Source of the DNA: Phragmites australis
Lineage: Eukaryota; Streptophyta; Magnoliopsida; Poales; Poaceae
Assembly: GCF_958298935.1 (NCBI RefSeq)
Contig: NC_084922.1
Location: 6,636,501 to 6,700,500, forward strand
Reading direction: 5' to 3'
Length of the DNA stretch: 64,000 nucleotides
Positions 32,976 through 45,427 of the stretch are shown here, piece after piece (position 1 is the stretch's first letter; every line of letters starts with the position of its first letter). Position numbers and translations under genes: made by a program. The notes beneath the pieces were generated by a model. The model was not told where the DNA came from. It saw only the letters and a program-made list of their open reading frames with translations, and did not search any database.

Positions 32976-35195
32976 ATTTCAGTTTCACACATGTTGATCC
33001 ATTATTTCAAAGTTTATCACTAATAACCTGCAGCAAATTCGGAGCTTCGTTTGTACTCCAGGAACCAATACTCAGTACTAGTACATATCGAAGACCCTGA
33101 AATTCGTCTCCAGACTTGAATGGCGTATCCGTGTACGTGTTAAGTTGTGCACTTGTCATAGCTCGTAAGCAGCAAGTACTTCAGATCAACTACACATGCA
33201 TCTAGACGGTTTTGCTGCCGTATACAAAAATCCCAGCAATGTATTTGTCCCCTCTACCAGTTCGCATAGACGGTGACGCATGCAATGAGGTACAATACCT
33301 TCCATTCTTATGACAATTACATACCGGACTCGCTCGTAAGACTTGCACCTTTTTCTGGTATGTTTCTTGTGTTCACTTGTTTGTCCCAGGTGACTGATTC
33401 CGGATATCCTGATGTCATCGCTGACGTGTGGACCAGATCTCACATGTAAGTGACGGCGCGTGACGTAATGGATCCACTCAGATACTCCGAAGGGATTGGA
33501 GGTTCCGTTCAATTTGGTAACCTTTTCCACTCCAATCCATTGCCGCCGCAGGTTGGCGGTTAGTAAACTAGTCTCGTTCGGTTGGCAGCTGACAGAGAGA
33601 GCAACCAATCATCCAAAGCTTGGCTCCTGAACTGAGACCTCCAGAGAGCCAAGAGATATGAAGCGTGCAAGAAATATGAAGCGTGTAGGGAATATTAAGC
33701 GTGTCGTCGCGGACCGTGGCCGCGACAATTTTGATCTCCGTTCCGTCAAGCCATGGGCAAAAGCAGCTCCCCCAGAAGCAGAGTTTAGCCATGCATGCGC
33801 TTACCGCAGAATTACTTCATCACCGTGCCGGTGTTTTCTCAGAGAAACCACACCTTTCTGAACTCTGCTGGTTAATGGAGAGAGAGAGACAGGATTGAAG
33901 TTGAGCAGTTGGTTTGTCGAAAATGCGCAAGGAAATCATTTCCGAGAAACGGTACCGTATGCGAGCATCATCGCAATTCACCTAATTTATAAATCGCATC
34001 ACATCATCATCCGGAAGGTGGTGAGGTGAGCAGCTCCTGGTCTTGCTAAGAGGTCGTTTTCATGGTTGGATGCTTGCATCAAGCACCACCATTTGCTCCT
34101 TTTTCTCCAAGCGCAACGCAAAATATGTTTTGCTCGATTCAATTCACTGCTGAAGTACGCTGAGCGCATGGGTCAAATTACTGCTGGGCCGGCTTGCTGT
34201 CCTGGGGAGCACTTCGGTGAACCCCAGCCCTGAGCCCTTTGCCGGAGAAATCTCTTCCCTTAACATTGACTCTAACCTCGCCGGAGATGGAGAAAGGGCC
34301 GAGGGAGAGGGGAAGAAAAATTCAAGCGTAGAGATGGGAGAAACAACTGCAATTTAGGATTCCCTAAAAATATCCAACAACTTGGGGATTCAGTATTTCA
34401 GTCATACTCCAACTAGGCCTATTCTTCAACAGTAGCACTAATAAAACAGCAAAGCTGGCGTTCGGACATTCGATATATCCAACGTTGCAACTACCTATCG
34501 CAACATCAAAAATTAACGTCTGTAATATTTGAAATTAACGTTCGTAACATCAAAAAATATAAAAAAGCACACAGATCCGAACCCTAAAAAATTATCCATT
34601 TGAGTTAATTCCTATATTCCGAGATACAACGTACGAAAATAACTTCTGCAACAAAATTCCATAATATCTGAAATATTCAATTTAAACGTCTGAAACATTG
34701 GAGATACGAAAATATAGGAATTAACTCGAATGGATATTTTTTTCGGGTCCAGCTCTGTACATAAGAGATTCTGGGATGTAACATTCTCGAAGAACTTCTA
34801 CAATAAATTTTCATAACGTCTGAAACATTAAATTTGAAAGTCTGAAATATTAGAGATATATAGAAATGAACTCGAATGGATTTTTTTTTTATTTCAGGTC
34901 TGGATGTATAGCAAGAGATTCTCCAGATGCAACCTACGAAAATAATTATGACAAGAAATTTTTATAACATCTGAAACATTAAATTTGAATATATAAAATA
35001 TTGGTGATACAAAAATATTTTTGAGCCGATCCAATAATAATATGAAGGGAGTATTTCCGCTAATAGAAACAAGTATAACTTGCGTCTTAAATTAACCAAT
35101 CATCTTCTTAACGTCATTTCATCACAACTACAGGCTGAAATCATAGAAAATCGGCGCCAACAACAGAGACGTTCCGTTCGCTTGATTGCACTATC
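32976..35195. other. intergenic region upstream of the GGT gene
   Basis: No credible gene. Around 33655-33710 a ~20-base word close to ATATGAAGCGTG is repeated three times. Around 34500-35020 a degenerate repeat of about 150 bases (anchor TCTGAAACATTAAATTTGAA) is found. Part of it forms an inverted repeat, with GATCCGAACCC..TATTCC at 34574-34620 pairing with TATAGGAATTAACTCGAATGG..GGGTCC at 34713-34750. Confidence 0.5.
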
Positions 35196-35202
35196 TATAT
35201 AA
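35196..35202 (+). promoter_or_regulatory. TATA box of the GGT gene
   Basis: TATATAA lies 109 bases upstream of the chosen ATG (35311). This is a standard core-promoter spacing and implies a 5' UTR of roughly 75-85 bases. It supports the start at 35311 over the in-frame methionine codon at 35203, which would fall at or before the transcript start. Confidence 0.6.
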
Positions 35203-35310
35203 TTGCAGCTTTCCCTGCCAAAAACAAGAGGCCGAGCTCTCACCAGTCACAATCCTGGAATCCATCCTCTCCCTCTCGCATCCTGTCCAAGAACCCCGGC
35301 GGCAGCAGCC

Positions 35311-38300
35311 ATGGCCGCGCGCGGCGGCGGCCTGCAGGGCCCTCTCCTCGGCATCGGCGAGGACTCGCCGGCAGCCCCACAGGGACGCCGGAGCAGCCGG
35401 CCGTGGACCGCACTGGCCATTGCCGCGGCGCTCCTCGCCCTGGCCGGCGTCGTGCTGTTCCTGAGCTCCGCGGGTAGGGGCGTCGGCGCTGCCTGGGACG
35501 AACAGAGGAGGATCTCCGGGTCCGGCGGCGTGCGGCCGAGCCCGCACGAGGTGGAGTCCGCCGAGGGCGCGGCGGCGGCGGACGACGCGCGGTGCTCGGG
35601 GGTGGGCGCCGCGGCGCTGCGCGCGGGCGGGCACGCGGTGGACGCGGCCGTGGCGGCCGCGCTCTGCCTCGGGGTGGTGCACCCGATGTCGAGCGGCGTC
35701 GGTGGCGGCGCGTTCATCGTCGTCAGGGATGCGGCCTCCGGCGAGGCCGTCGCCTTCGACGCCCAGGAGACCGCGCCAGCCGCGGCCACGCCGGTACGTA
35801 CCGCACCCAACACTACTCGTCAGAGGGCCATGCCTTCCTCTGACATGTGGGTCCAGTTACACGTGGCCGGCCCCGGCTGCGTCCCGGTGTTTTCATATGC
35901 ACGCATCACTGTCTGGTGGGCCATGAGCTTACGCAAATGATAGGTGCACGCACGCGAGCTACACGGGCCTTTGACTTTGGTACGAGCAGAGCAGTTCAGA
36001 CACTAGTCACTTGTCTTCTTTATTTTCCGAAAAGTTAACTTTTGATTTCTCTCATGAGAATCGTATTGTAGATAATTACGAGTCAACGAGTGTCATGACG
36101 CGGCTCACATCGATCTCAAGCTGTTGACTCCACAGTTTTTTATCAGTGTGATGTACACTATGTGTAATGCAGTTTGAGGTCAAACTTGCCCTGCGTCACA
36201 GCGCCATTTTTTAGACGAAGAAAATACAACTTTCATATCTATACCCATAAATACTCTAACCAATTGAGCTACGCTCAATTCACATTCCTCCTGGACGTGG
36301 TTTAATCAGCGTCCATTTTTTTCCATGGCTTTTGTGATACTTCAATGACCAAACTTAAGTCCTTTTATGTGATGCGGTCAAGTGTTAGTAGTAGAGCTAG
36401 ACGTTGGGCAGAGTTGGGTTTAGAATTCATGTGCGTCTCAGTTTGTCAGAATTTGTAAAAACTAAATATGCAAAGCTGGTAACCTCAGTGCACAGTTTCT
36501 ATGTTTTCTAATAAAGCAGAGCCATGGTCTAAAAAACACTGACTCAAACAATAGAATGGCGTACACTCCCACTCAAAATAAATAAATAAAGAATTGCACA
36601 AAAAAAAAACCCGGCCGGTCACTGATGTATGACTGCACTGGAGAAACAGCAGAAAAGTTTATCACGAGAGAGGCACATGTCAGCGTGCTTCACATGGGCT
36701 AGCTTTTCTACAAAGCTATTTGCTCTGGCCTGCCTGCATGTACCAATAACAGTTCAGGATCCATCTTTCTCAATTGCGTGCCTGTGATCTTGTCTGCTTT
36801 TATATTTAAGAGTGATCCCCACATGCGCAATGCGTCATGTGCATCTATGAACGTTAAGAACTTGCCATTATACAATGTAGTTACAAGCTTACAATTGCTC
36901 CTTGCCTACAGTCACAAAAGAGTGTCATTTTAAACATTGATATGATCATCAATATATTATTTTGGCCACTGATCACTAGTGTAAAATATATGTAAATACA
37001 ACAAAGTTATAATTTTATGAATTATTTTTTAAGACAAACATAGCTATACCTTTAAAAAAAAAACTCAATTGAAATATTCGAAAAGATATATGTAAGTATG
37101 TAGTAAAATAACACTCTTTCATGACTGGAGGAAGTACTAAATCTGCTAATGTGACAAATTCTATTCTTTCATTTGTTCTAACTAAAATTATGTTCTTTCG
37201 GTCAAAGATAAAACTACACCTAAATGGCTAAATGCACAATATAAAGTTGCATTTGGTTTTGCTAATTTTCAGCCACCAGAAAATTCGCACAAAGAACTGT
37301 GAAGTGCATACATATGTAGCATTTGGGGTGAACACGGTCGGAAAACATTAAAATTGTTTTCAGTTTCACTTTTTTTTTAAATGAAATCGAAAATGATAAC
37401 ACTAAAAACGGATACAACATCGGTTATATCAGGAAATCGAAAATGGCATTGTCGAATCGATAATATGTCGATATTGATTCAAAATTGATAATTTTAAACG
37501 GAAACACTAAACTAAATCGGAATTGAAAGAAAACAAAACAAAAAGACCTGAAAATGTTAGAAAATGCCGAAAACAGATAAGAATTACCATTGACTAGTTT
37601 TGACGGAAACAATCTCTGGTCGAACGGTAATTTCCGTTATCATCGTTTTCACCCTTACGTAGAATGTCCTTACCGCAGCTTGTGCTTTGTGCTTGTGCAA
37701 ACACCAGGACATGTACGCGCGCGACCCGCCATCCAAGTGCAAGGGCGCGCTCGCCATGGGCGTCCCCGGCGAGCTCGCGGGCCTCCACACAGCGTGGTCG
37801 CGGTACGGCCGGCTCCCGTGGCGTGACCACTTCGCGCCGGCGATCCGCCTCGCTCGTCACGGCTACGAGGTCGTGCCGTACGTCGCCCGCGCGCTCAAGA
37901 AGACCGAGCGGGAGGTGCTCGCCGACCCGGGCCTGCGCGCCGTGTTCGCTCCGGAGGGGCGGGTGCTGGCGGCCGGTGAGACGTGCCGCAACCCGGCGCT
38001 TGCAGACGCGCTGGAGCGCGTGGCCGAGGAGGGCGTGGCGGCGTTCTACGGCGGCCCCGTCGGCGAGAGCTTCGTCCGCGACGTCAGGGCCGCGGGAGGG
38101 ATCGTGACGGTGGACGACCTGAGGGGGTACAAGGTGGAGGTGAGCGCGGCCATGCGCGCCGACGCCATGGGGTACAGCTTCCTCGGCATGCCGCCGCCGT
38201 CGAGCGGCACCGTGGGGATGGCTCTGGTCAGTGCCATTGGGACTTGCATTGCATTCACCTCATCTTCGTTCTCCAGAAATCAAAAGCTGTTGGCTAGCAA

Positions 38301-39644
38301 CATTTTTTCTCTCCTTGATCGTTGCAGATTCTGAACACCTTGGGAGGGTACAAGTCGCTCGAGTTCTTGAAGGGGTTTCTTGGCGTCCACCGGCTGATCG
38401 AAGCGATCAAGCACATGCTGGCCATCCGGATGGACCTCGGCGACCCTGACTACGTCAACGTGTCCGGCAACGTCGCCGAGATGCTGTCGCCGCCGTTTGC
38501 TGACAAAATCCGGCAAAGAATCGTCGACAACACGACGTTCCCTCCCGGTTACTACTTCCCAAAGTACGCGTCGTCACATCTTTTAATTGCTTCTCTTCAT
38601 TGCAAGGAACAGAGTAAGTACTATGATTCTGACATGGATGCATTTTTTTGTTGTTGATGGCATCAGATGGAGCCAGCTGAGAGACCACGGCACCAGCCAC
38701 CTCTGCGTGGTGGACGGCGACCGGAACTCGGTGGCGATGACGACGACCGTGAACTCCTACTTCGGCGCGCACGTGCTCTCGCCGTCGACGGGCATCGTGG
38801 TGAACAACGAGATGGACGATTTCTCCGTGCCGGCGGCGCGCACGCCCGACCACCTCCCGCCCGCGCCGGCGAACTTCATAGCGCCGGGCAAACGGCCCCT
38901 GTCCTCCATGACGCCGCTGATCATACTCAAGGTTATTGTATGCCGTCTCGCGTCCATCCCGACACGTCTCGATGCAACTCCCTTGTGCTCACAGCCGAGG
39001 TGTCCCTGCAGAACGGTCAGCTCGCCGGCGTCGTCGGCGGAAGCGGGGGTACGGACATCATCGCCACGGTCACCCAGGTTTTCCTGAACCACTTCATCGT
39101 CGGCTTGGACCCTCTGGCCGCTGTCCAGCACCCTAGGGTCTATCACAGGGTAAGCACATGCTACAGCTATTCTACTGAACACTTGTGTCTAATTTTTTAA
39201 TACGAGTCAGATTCTGAGTTATATTACGTGTCATGTTTAATTGGACATTAAAATTCGAATCAGATTTCGACACTCATGTTTGTGTTGAGGTAACATTGAT
39301 TCTGCTATGCATTGGTCTCACGTGTTCCATGCATCAATTACCCTTGAACTGATCTCACTTCTGACAAACTGACGAGTCCACGCAACCAGCTGGTGCCGAA
39401 CGTCGTGAAGTACGAGAACTACACGGTTGTTGACGGCGAGGTCATCGCGCTGAGCGGCGAGGCGAGGGAGTTCATGGAGCAGAGAGGGCACCGGCTGGAG
39501 AGCACGGACTCGGGAGCCGTGTGCCAGTTCATCGTGCACGACCTGCCGGAGCCGGCCGCCTCGGGCGGCGGGAGAAGCGTCTTCCGCGGGAAGCTCACCG
39601 CCGTCAGCGACCCGAGGAAAGGCGGCAGCCCTGCAGGGTTGTGA
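35311..39644 (+). CDS. GGT4: gamma-glutamyltransferase (glutathione hydrolase), vacuolar GGT4-like
   Basis: Six exons join in phase: 35311-35793, 37708-38226, 38328-38563, 38667-38931, 39012-39149, 39390-39644, giving 631 residues, close to Arabidopsis GGT4. A short N-terminal tail with a PLLG motif (residues 11-14) precedes one membrane anchor at about 32-52 (type II topology), as in vacuolar plant GGTs. The [21 protein letters not shown] and GGGAFIV motifs mark the large-subunit start. The autocatalytic cleavage site is [10 protein letters not shown], with Thr422 as predicted nucleophile, followed by PLSSMTP and GGSGG motifs that bind glutamate. The enzyme releases glutamate from glutathione and its conjugates in the vacuole. 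Exons 1, 2 and 4 are very GC-rich. Intron 1 (1.9 kb) carries repeat sequence. I see no inactivating change. Confidence 0.92.
35794..37707. other. GGT intron 1, repeat-bearing
   Basis: A 1914-bp intron (CCG|GTACGT to ACCAG|GAC). The stretch ending GACTGGAGGAAGTA at about 37137 has an end resembling a Stowaway-type MITE, but the matching left end is not clear. Positions 37330-37680 hold CGAAAATGG/GATAATTT-rich sequence, probably a decayed transposon. No gene lies inside. Confidence 0.4.
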
Positions 39645-40650
39645 GACGACCTGTGACCGCCGGCGATCGAGCTGTTGCTTCGATCCATCTCCTCCATGTA
39701 CATAATCATGATTCACGCATTGATCCATTCACACAGTAGAAAAAGAGGACAGAGAATCCTCTCTTGGTTCATAGCCCCAGATGGGAATCGAACTGCTTTT
39801 GTTAAGAAGACTTCTTTGTTTCTGTGATTGGAATGCTCTTACTGGGGAGCTAGTGTAAATCGTTTGAACTTTGATCCACCTTGCTCAAATTTTTCTTCTG
39901 AATTTAATCTAATATTTTTTTTGGCTTAAATGGCTACTTTTAACTGGTGGGCTGAAGAATGACGCGAGCTCAATTGGGAAAATCAATTTCGTATGAGTAT
40001 GGACACCCGGGTTATCTCGATATCTATTGTTTTTATATAATATTTATTTATCTATTTATTCTTTTTATCTATTTTAAAAGATACGTGCACATGTTTCGTA
40101 CTTAACGTGGATGTGCGACTGCCCACGGAAAGTAGACCCACACTAGAGCGCTCGGCAGCATGCTGCAGTGCGGGCGGGAGCACGTGCGATAGGTGGGTCC
40201 ATGCGGGAGCGAGCGTAAGAGCGTGCGCAGTAGGTGGGCTCACATAAGAGCAGACGACAGCTTGTGGAAACGCAGGCACGGGACATAGGTCCACACGGGG
40301 GAGCGGAGCGAAAAATAGTATCAAAAATATCGAAAAATAAACACATACAAGTAAAATAGGATCACTACGTATTTTTAATAGTAAAGATTACGAAGTATTT
40401 TTTCAGCAGCACGAATTTTAATATAAATGAACCGATTCGCCCATACGCATCGTACATCCGACGGCTCACACGTGTCGATGGGAGCAGGTCCTGCATCCCT
40501 ATCCCTCTATCAAACGGGGAGGAAATCCAGAAAACTTGATAATTTTGCCAAGACAAATTCCACCGCTTGATTTACATAAAGGGCCACCATGTCCGTCCCG
40601 GCTCCGGCGATCACCGCTGGCTCGCGCGCACAGGGCGGAAGGCGGCGACT
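39645..40650. other. GGT 3' UTR, intergenic and 5' region of next gene
   Basis: The GGT 3' UTR probably ends before 39930. Positions 40020-40430 are AT-rich ends around a GC-richer core of repeated GTGGG(T/C)CCA words, perhaps a degraded transposon. There is no coding gene. Confidence 0.4.
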
Positions 40651-41080
40651 ATGCAGAGCCGGAGCCCCTCCGACCGCCTCGGGGCGCTCTCCCTCGAGAT
40701 CGAGCGCAAGCTGCAGAAGGTAACTCGTCCGTCCCGTTTACTAGCGCCCGGGGTGGGAGGGGGCTCAAGGAATTCGCTGCTGCTGGTCTGATTTGTAAAG
40801 GTGGCGTCTTTGCGATGCCTGTTCCGTCCCCGGTGTGGTTAGGGTTGCTAAATTTTTCCATTAATCTGCTTTCCTCGCGGGTAATTGAGCCTCGTTCGCT
40901 CGTACCATGTGGGCTTTTCACGTTCTTCCCTCTTTTGCTGTATGATGATTTTGTTGGCAAAAAGGTGACCATGTTATTTGCCTGATACCAATTGTATGCA
41001 AGGAAAGTAACCCACTTAAAGGATGACACATTTGTAACATGTCTACCGGTTATATTCGAAATTTGGCTGGTTAATATAAT

Positions 41081-41774
41081 TAGGGCTGGATGTCGAGCCA
41101 GCTCGGCTCGTTAATGAAATGAGCAAAAAATGGCTCGGCTCGTTAATGAAATGAGCAAAAAATGGCGCTCGTTAACGAAATGAGAAAAAAAAAAAAGCTG
41201 GCTCGGCTCGTTAGGTTTGTGAGCTGGACATGAAAACAACCAACCTAATGGGAGTGAGTGCACGTTGTGGGCGAGGCGACCTGCAGTGGTGGCAGTCAGG
41301 GGCATGGCTACATGGGCGTGAGCGTTTGTTGGCTGGGGAGCGTCCGTGCCTTGGCGATGCGTGGGCTTCAACAAGCAAGGGAGTGGTTGAGCGAGTGTGG
41401 CGGGGAGCGACTGAGCAGGCGTGGCAGCGTCTTGAGTGGGTGGGAGTAGCGAATAGAGATGTGATGTCCAGATCCCTAGCGATGGGGATCGAATTGGCTC
41501 GGCTGCGCTTCGGGTAGGGCTGGATGTCGCTCAATGTCGCACTTCAGGACATGGGCCTCCAGCAGTATAGCCTCCAGGCCCACGATCACGCGACAAACAT
41601 GGCTAGCTACCTTGTCCTCGCTTGGCTCGCTAGGCTCGTGAGCTAGCTCGAGCCAACTCGTTAACAAAAATGAGCTAAATCTTTAGCTTGGCTCGTTAAA
41701 AATTGAATCGAACTGAGCCAAACCAAAAACGAGTTGAGCCAACTAACGAGCTATGAGTTTTCTGTCCACCCCTA
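41081..41774. mobile_element. hAT-like non-autonomous element in intron 1
   Basis: Begins TAGGGCTGGA and ends TCCACCCCTA (10-bp inverted termini with a mismatch). Flanked by AATATAAT (41073-41080) and AATATAGT (41775-41782), an 8-bp duplication with one change, as expected for hAT. It is rich in GAGC/GCTC words near both ends, including a ~32-base tandem copy around 41105-41165. A second TAGGGCTGGATGTCG copy at about 41515 suggests internal duplication. No transposase is present. Confidence 0.82.
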
Positions 41775-43125
41775 AATATAGTCAATGTGGACCTGTTTCG
41801 CCGTGTGTTTGTCGTTTTCACGCAGGCTCTGACCTCCAACTCACAGCGTCCCCGGATACTGCAGCAGTTGTTTGCCGATATTGCATTGAAGGTGGACGTT
41901 CGCGCTCGAGGTACCATATCTTGCATAGTTTCAGCTGCTAATTAGTCTTTTCTTTCCATCAATATTAGTTGCTTACTATTGACTATTACTGTACTCTGCG
42001 AGTTTGTCATGCAGTGCATAAAAGTTTGTTAAATTTTTAGCTAGAGCACAAGTTGTATGGGCTTACAAGTATGGCCTTATGGGAGTTAAGAGGGAATAAT
42101 AGAACTGCTGATTTGACCTAATGTCAATTATCTATGATCTTTCTACGCGCCTCATAAATTGCATTCAGGCCAAACAGTTATCTTGTTCCTGTTCCATAAA
42201 TTTCATTTTGCCAAATATTGCGAAAGCCAACAGCCTGTCGATGTGTTTGAACTACCTCTTTGGATCTTTCTTGAGTCGTAGTCCCTTGCATTCTGATTTG
42301 CAAATTGATCTATCAAGAAGTTATGGTACCAGTTCATTGTGAATTCCTGATTTCCAAATTGTTATATTGAGATAGACACACTAGATCATTTAATCATTCC
42401 ATGACAAAATGTAGCTTTTTTATGGATTGGTAAGTCCTTTGCACTTCTCTCATGTTCTTACATTGGCGGATCTGTCACAACATGCACTATTTCCTCCTCC
42501 TTCAGAAAGTGACACCCTGTATCATTATCTATGTTTACTAGGATTGAACTCAGACTATGTGCGCCATGGTTTCTATAAACATGTTAATCGGTAAATAAAT
42601 ATGATTGTCGCATTGGATGAGCAGAACAATTGGAAGAAATTTAATCGATCTCTCATGTGGACAAAAGTAACGAATTTGTTGCATATGGGATTTCATTGAA
42701 TCAATAAGCGACAATGTTTGGTTGCTGTTTAACTCCTTTCTTTTGGGTTGCTACTTCCTCTTATGATTCATTCTTTAAGATCATCTGGGCCGCATTCACT
42801 GCTGAATTTATTGTTTTAAATCCCATAGCACAACTTCTGCACAGTTTATTCAAACTTATGAAAAATAACTGCATTATACTCTGAACAGATGCAATTCTGA
42901 GCGAGAATGATGATGGCATTGCTCCAGTAGATGAACGAGAAGATGGTTGGTTGTGTTTCTATGAGATTCTTGCTAATCATTTTGTTAGAGTGCCTGAAAG
43001 TGGGAGGCGTATACTTGAGTTGATAGTGCAACTCTGGAGCCAGTCATTTGCGGCCAATATATTTGCACTTCTTTTCCACAAATGGGTATGCTGTGTTACT
43101 CAGTTTAATAAATAATCGAAGGATG

Positions 43126-43207
43126 TATATGTACAGGCCTAATTCCATTATCGAGAAACCATGTTTTATATGTACAGGCCCAATTCCATTATTGAGAAAC
43201 CATGTTT
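43126..43207. repeat. 41-bp tandem duplication in intron 3
   Basis: Two near-identical copies, 43126-43166 and 43167-43207, differ at only a couple of bases (CCTAATT..ATCGAG versus CCCAATT..ATTGAG). It lies within the intron after exon 3 of the conserved gene. Confidence 0.9.
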
Positions 43208-44215
43208 TCTTTCTAGCTGATGCCCTCTTAAGTAGTCATTCAAGTCCTGAGAAAAGCATGCTTTCAGTTTTTCTTGGGCACATGCTTTCAGTATTTTACT
43301 TCTTGCTATATCAATCGTTACTGCACATACTCCACAAGTATAAAAATATCTATGTCCCTCCAAAAATACTATATTTATTCTGTTTTCATGAGACTAAGTT
43401 ATCGGCAATACGTATTCCAAATTTAAATTGATTCAAGGCCAGAGAAAGAATATTATATCCATTACCAAGCTCATACTGAAGTAACTAGACTACATCTCAG
43501 GTTAACATGTTAACACCAATAACAAGTGAAACAAGTTAATTTCAGAATGGGACAAAATCTGTTTACACTCCATTGATTATTATGTCCTTCTGACAAGATA
43601 GGATTATCCAATTATAGTAATTTCCATCTTTACCTCATTTTAATAATCACAAGTTCATTATGCAGTTGTTTGAAGCCCCTTTTGGTGGAAAGGAAATATC
43701 ACTAAGATGCATCTCTGCGCTTGTTCAAGGTGCTACAAATGTATTTTGGTATGATTGCAATGATAAAAAGGCAGCATTATTTCTTATTAATGTTTTTTAC
43801 TTCAACTGTTTGCTGCTAACAGTTGAGGAAATATCACTGTTGTTCCCATTTTTTACTTCCGAAACTACCACGAGCTTATCAAATTGTTTTTCAATAGGAT
43901 TGACATAGAAACAAATACAAGACACTTTCTCTCTTCGTATCATGTAAGCGTTTGTTTGTTTCTTCTTGATGTATCTCATTTTAAAATTAGTTTCCATGTG
44001 TATTTACAACCCTAACATTGCTTTCTTTGTTAAACAGTATCTCCTTGAAGACGTTGCTCTAGTCCCCGACCGACTTAGTAAAATATCATTACAGGTTGTT
44101 TTTTTTTTCATTGAGTTCTACTGTACCTCTTTTCTCCTAACAATGTCCAATGCTACTTTTCCATTATTAATTCACAGGCTGGCAGAGACCTTATTCTTCT
44201 GCTGTCTAGATTCAT

Positions 44216-44275
44216 GTCCTTTATGCATCAAGGTAGGTGTCCTTTATGCATCAAGGTAGGTGTCCTTTATGCATC
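44216..44275 (+). repeat. tandem copies of the exon 7 splice donor
   Basis: A 23-base unit (GTCCTTTATGCATCAAGGTA + GGT) containing the last coding bases of exon 7 and its GTAGGT donor is repeated: 44216-44238, 44239-44261, and a partial third copy to 44275. The first donor (GT at 44233) keeps phase with exon 8. The second (GT at 44256) would add 23 bases and shift the frame. Confidence 0.93.
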
Positions 44276-45427
44276 TTCTTAATGTTGAATGCTGATTGTT
44301 TGCTACTAAAGTGTTGCAATGTTCGATATGCAGATCACTTGCTTTCTAGTTTCCTTGAGCATTTTCCCACTTTTCCAAATTCTTTCTTTGTTGGTGGTCC
44401 AGCAGATTACTTTGTAATTGAACTCGCTGACCAGGTTATTCTCTTAGTGAAATAGATCTGCTGTTCTGTGCATCTAACGATGAGTTATACCATCATCTGA
44501 AATTAACTGCTTTGTTCTTTACTGCAGCTTCAGAAGCTAAAAATCGAGCCAGTACTTCTGCATTACCTCTCCCTCATGACCACACTTCAAGGTACTACCC
44601 TAAACAAGTTTCCAAAGAAGTCAGACATGCACTAATTTTACATTTCTGTTATTCTGCTTCAAGGTAAAAAAAAATATTAAGAAATAAATTAATCATGCAG
44701 GGTTGGAACTGAGGATGAGTACAAGCACTAGATTAAAGGCCTGCCTCTACAGCTTCACTTCTCCTGGAGGCCCTACCCAACACGAGCAGTGCGGCACGCA
44801 ACCTGGAATATATTGGATTTGCTTTTCCCTGTGAGTACCACATTTTCTCCAAGCTTTGAACAGTTGTGAATTCACTATAGTTTGATTCCTTTGGCAGTAT
44901 ACCTTGTAAGTAATGAAGCATGATATGATGCTATTTAATACATGTATGTTGATGATACATTTGTCTATACCAGTACAGCAGACCTGCTATGCTGTATATT
45001 TTACTGAAAAGCTTGAAGTAGATGATATACGGCGATTTGTGATACCGGACAATTTTAGTTACCTTGCCATTGAGCCTAGGCACATCATAGGTGAAGAGGC
45101 AGAGCTCTCTAGCAATCATATCTTGTGTTACTTATGTTATTGTCTCCCCGTTGTCACCTATAAACAGCATGTGATAAGATTAAACCACTTGGTTCATTTC
45201 TTCGTTCGCCATTATAATCTCGTAAGATAATACGATGCCTTTGTGGTTGCTTATGGATTATTACTTGGCTACAGGTTGGTCGCTACCCAAGGCATGTGAT
45301 AAGCCTGTTCTTTCGGCTGCTCTATCCGTGGTACTGGCCTTCCTCTTGCTGGAACTTCGTCATGACTGTTTACTACTACATCCTGAACCTGAGGCGGCCC
45401 AATCATCGAAGGATGCACAGTGAGTGA

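Larger units (their letters stand above)
40651..45427 (+). pseudogene. conserved plant gene of unknown function, frameshifted in exon 10
   Basis: Eleven exons with GT-AG borders: 40651-40719, 41826-41910, 42889-43085, 43666-43748, 43898-43943, 44038-44094, 44178-44232, 44334-44434, 44528-44591, 44701-44830, 45275-45427. All junctions keep phase except that exons 9+10 total 194 bases, one short of a multiple of three. Exon 10 starts in frame (ELRMSTSTRLKACLYSFTS), then after PGGPT the sensible frame shifts (TRAVRHATWNILDLLFP) and joins exon 11 (VGRYPRHVISLFFRLLYPWY) in phase. With one base restored the length would be about 346 residues; as written it stops early in exon 11. The protein is helical with an aromatic C-terminus. 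I do not recognise the family. It may be a true lesion or an assembly indel. Confidence 0.75.

Noticed and set aside
35191..35813. Long minus-strand open frames (163 and 188 codons) opposite GGT exon 1
   Set aside because: They are shadows of the very GC-rich plus-strand exon, which carries clear GGT motifs and a TATA box.
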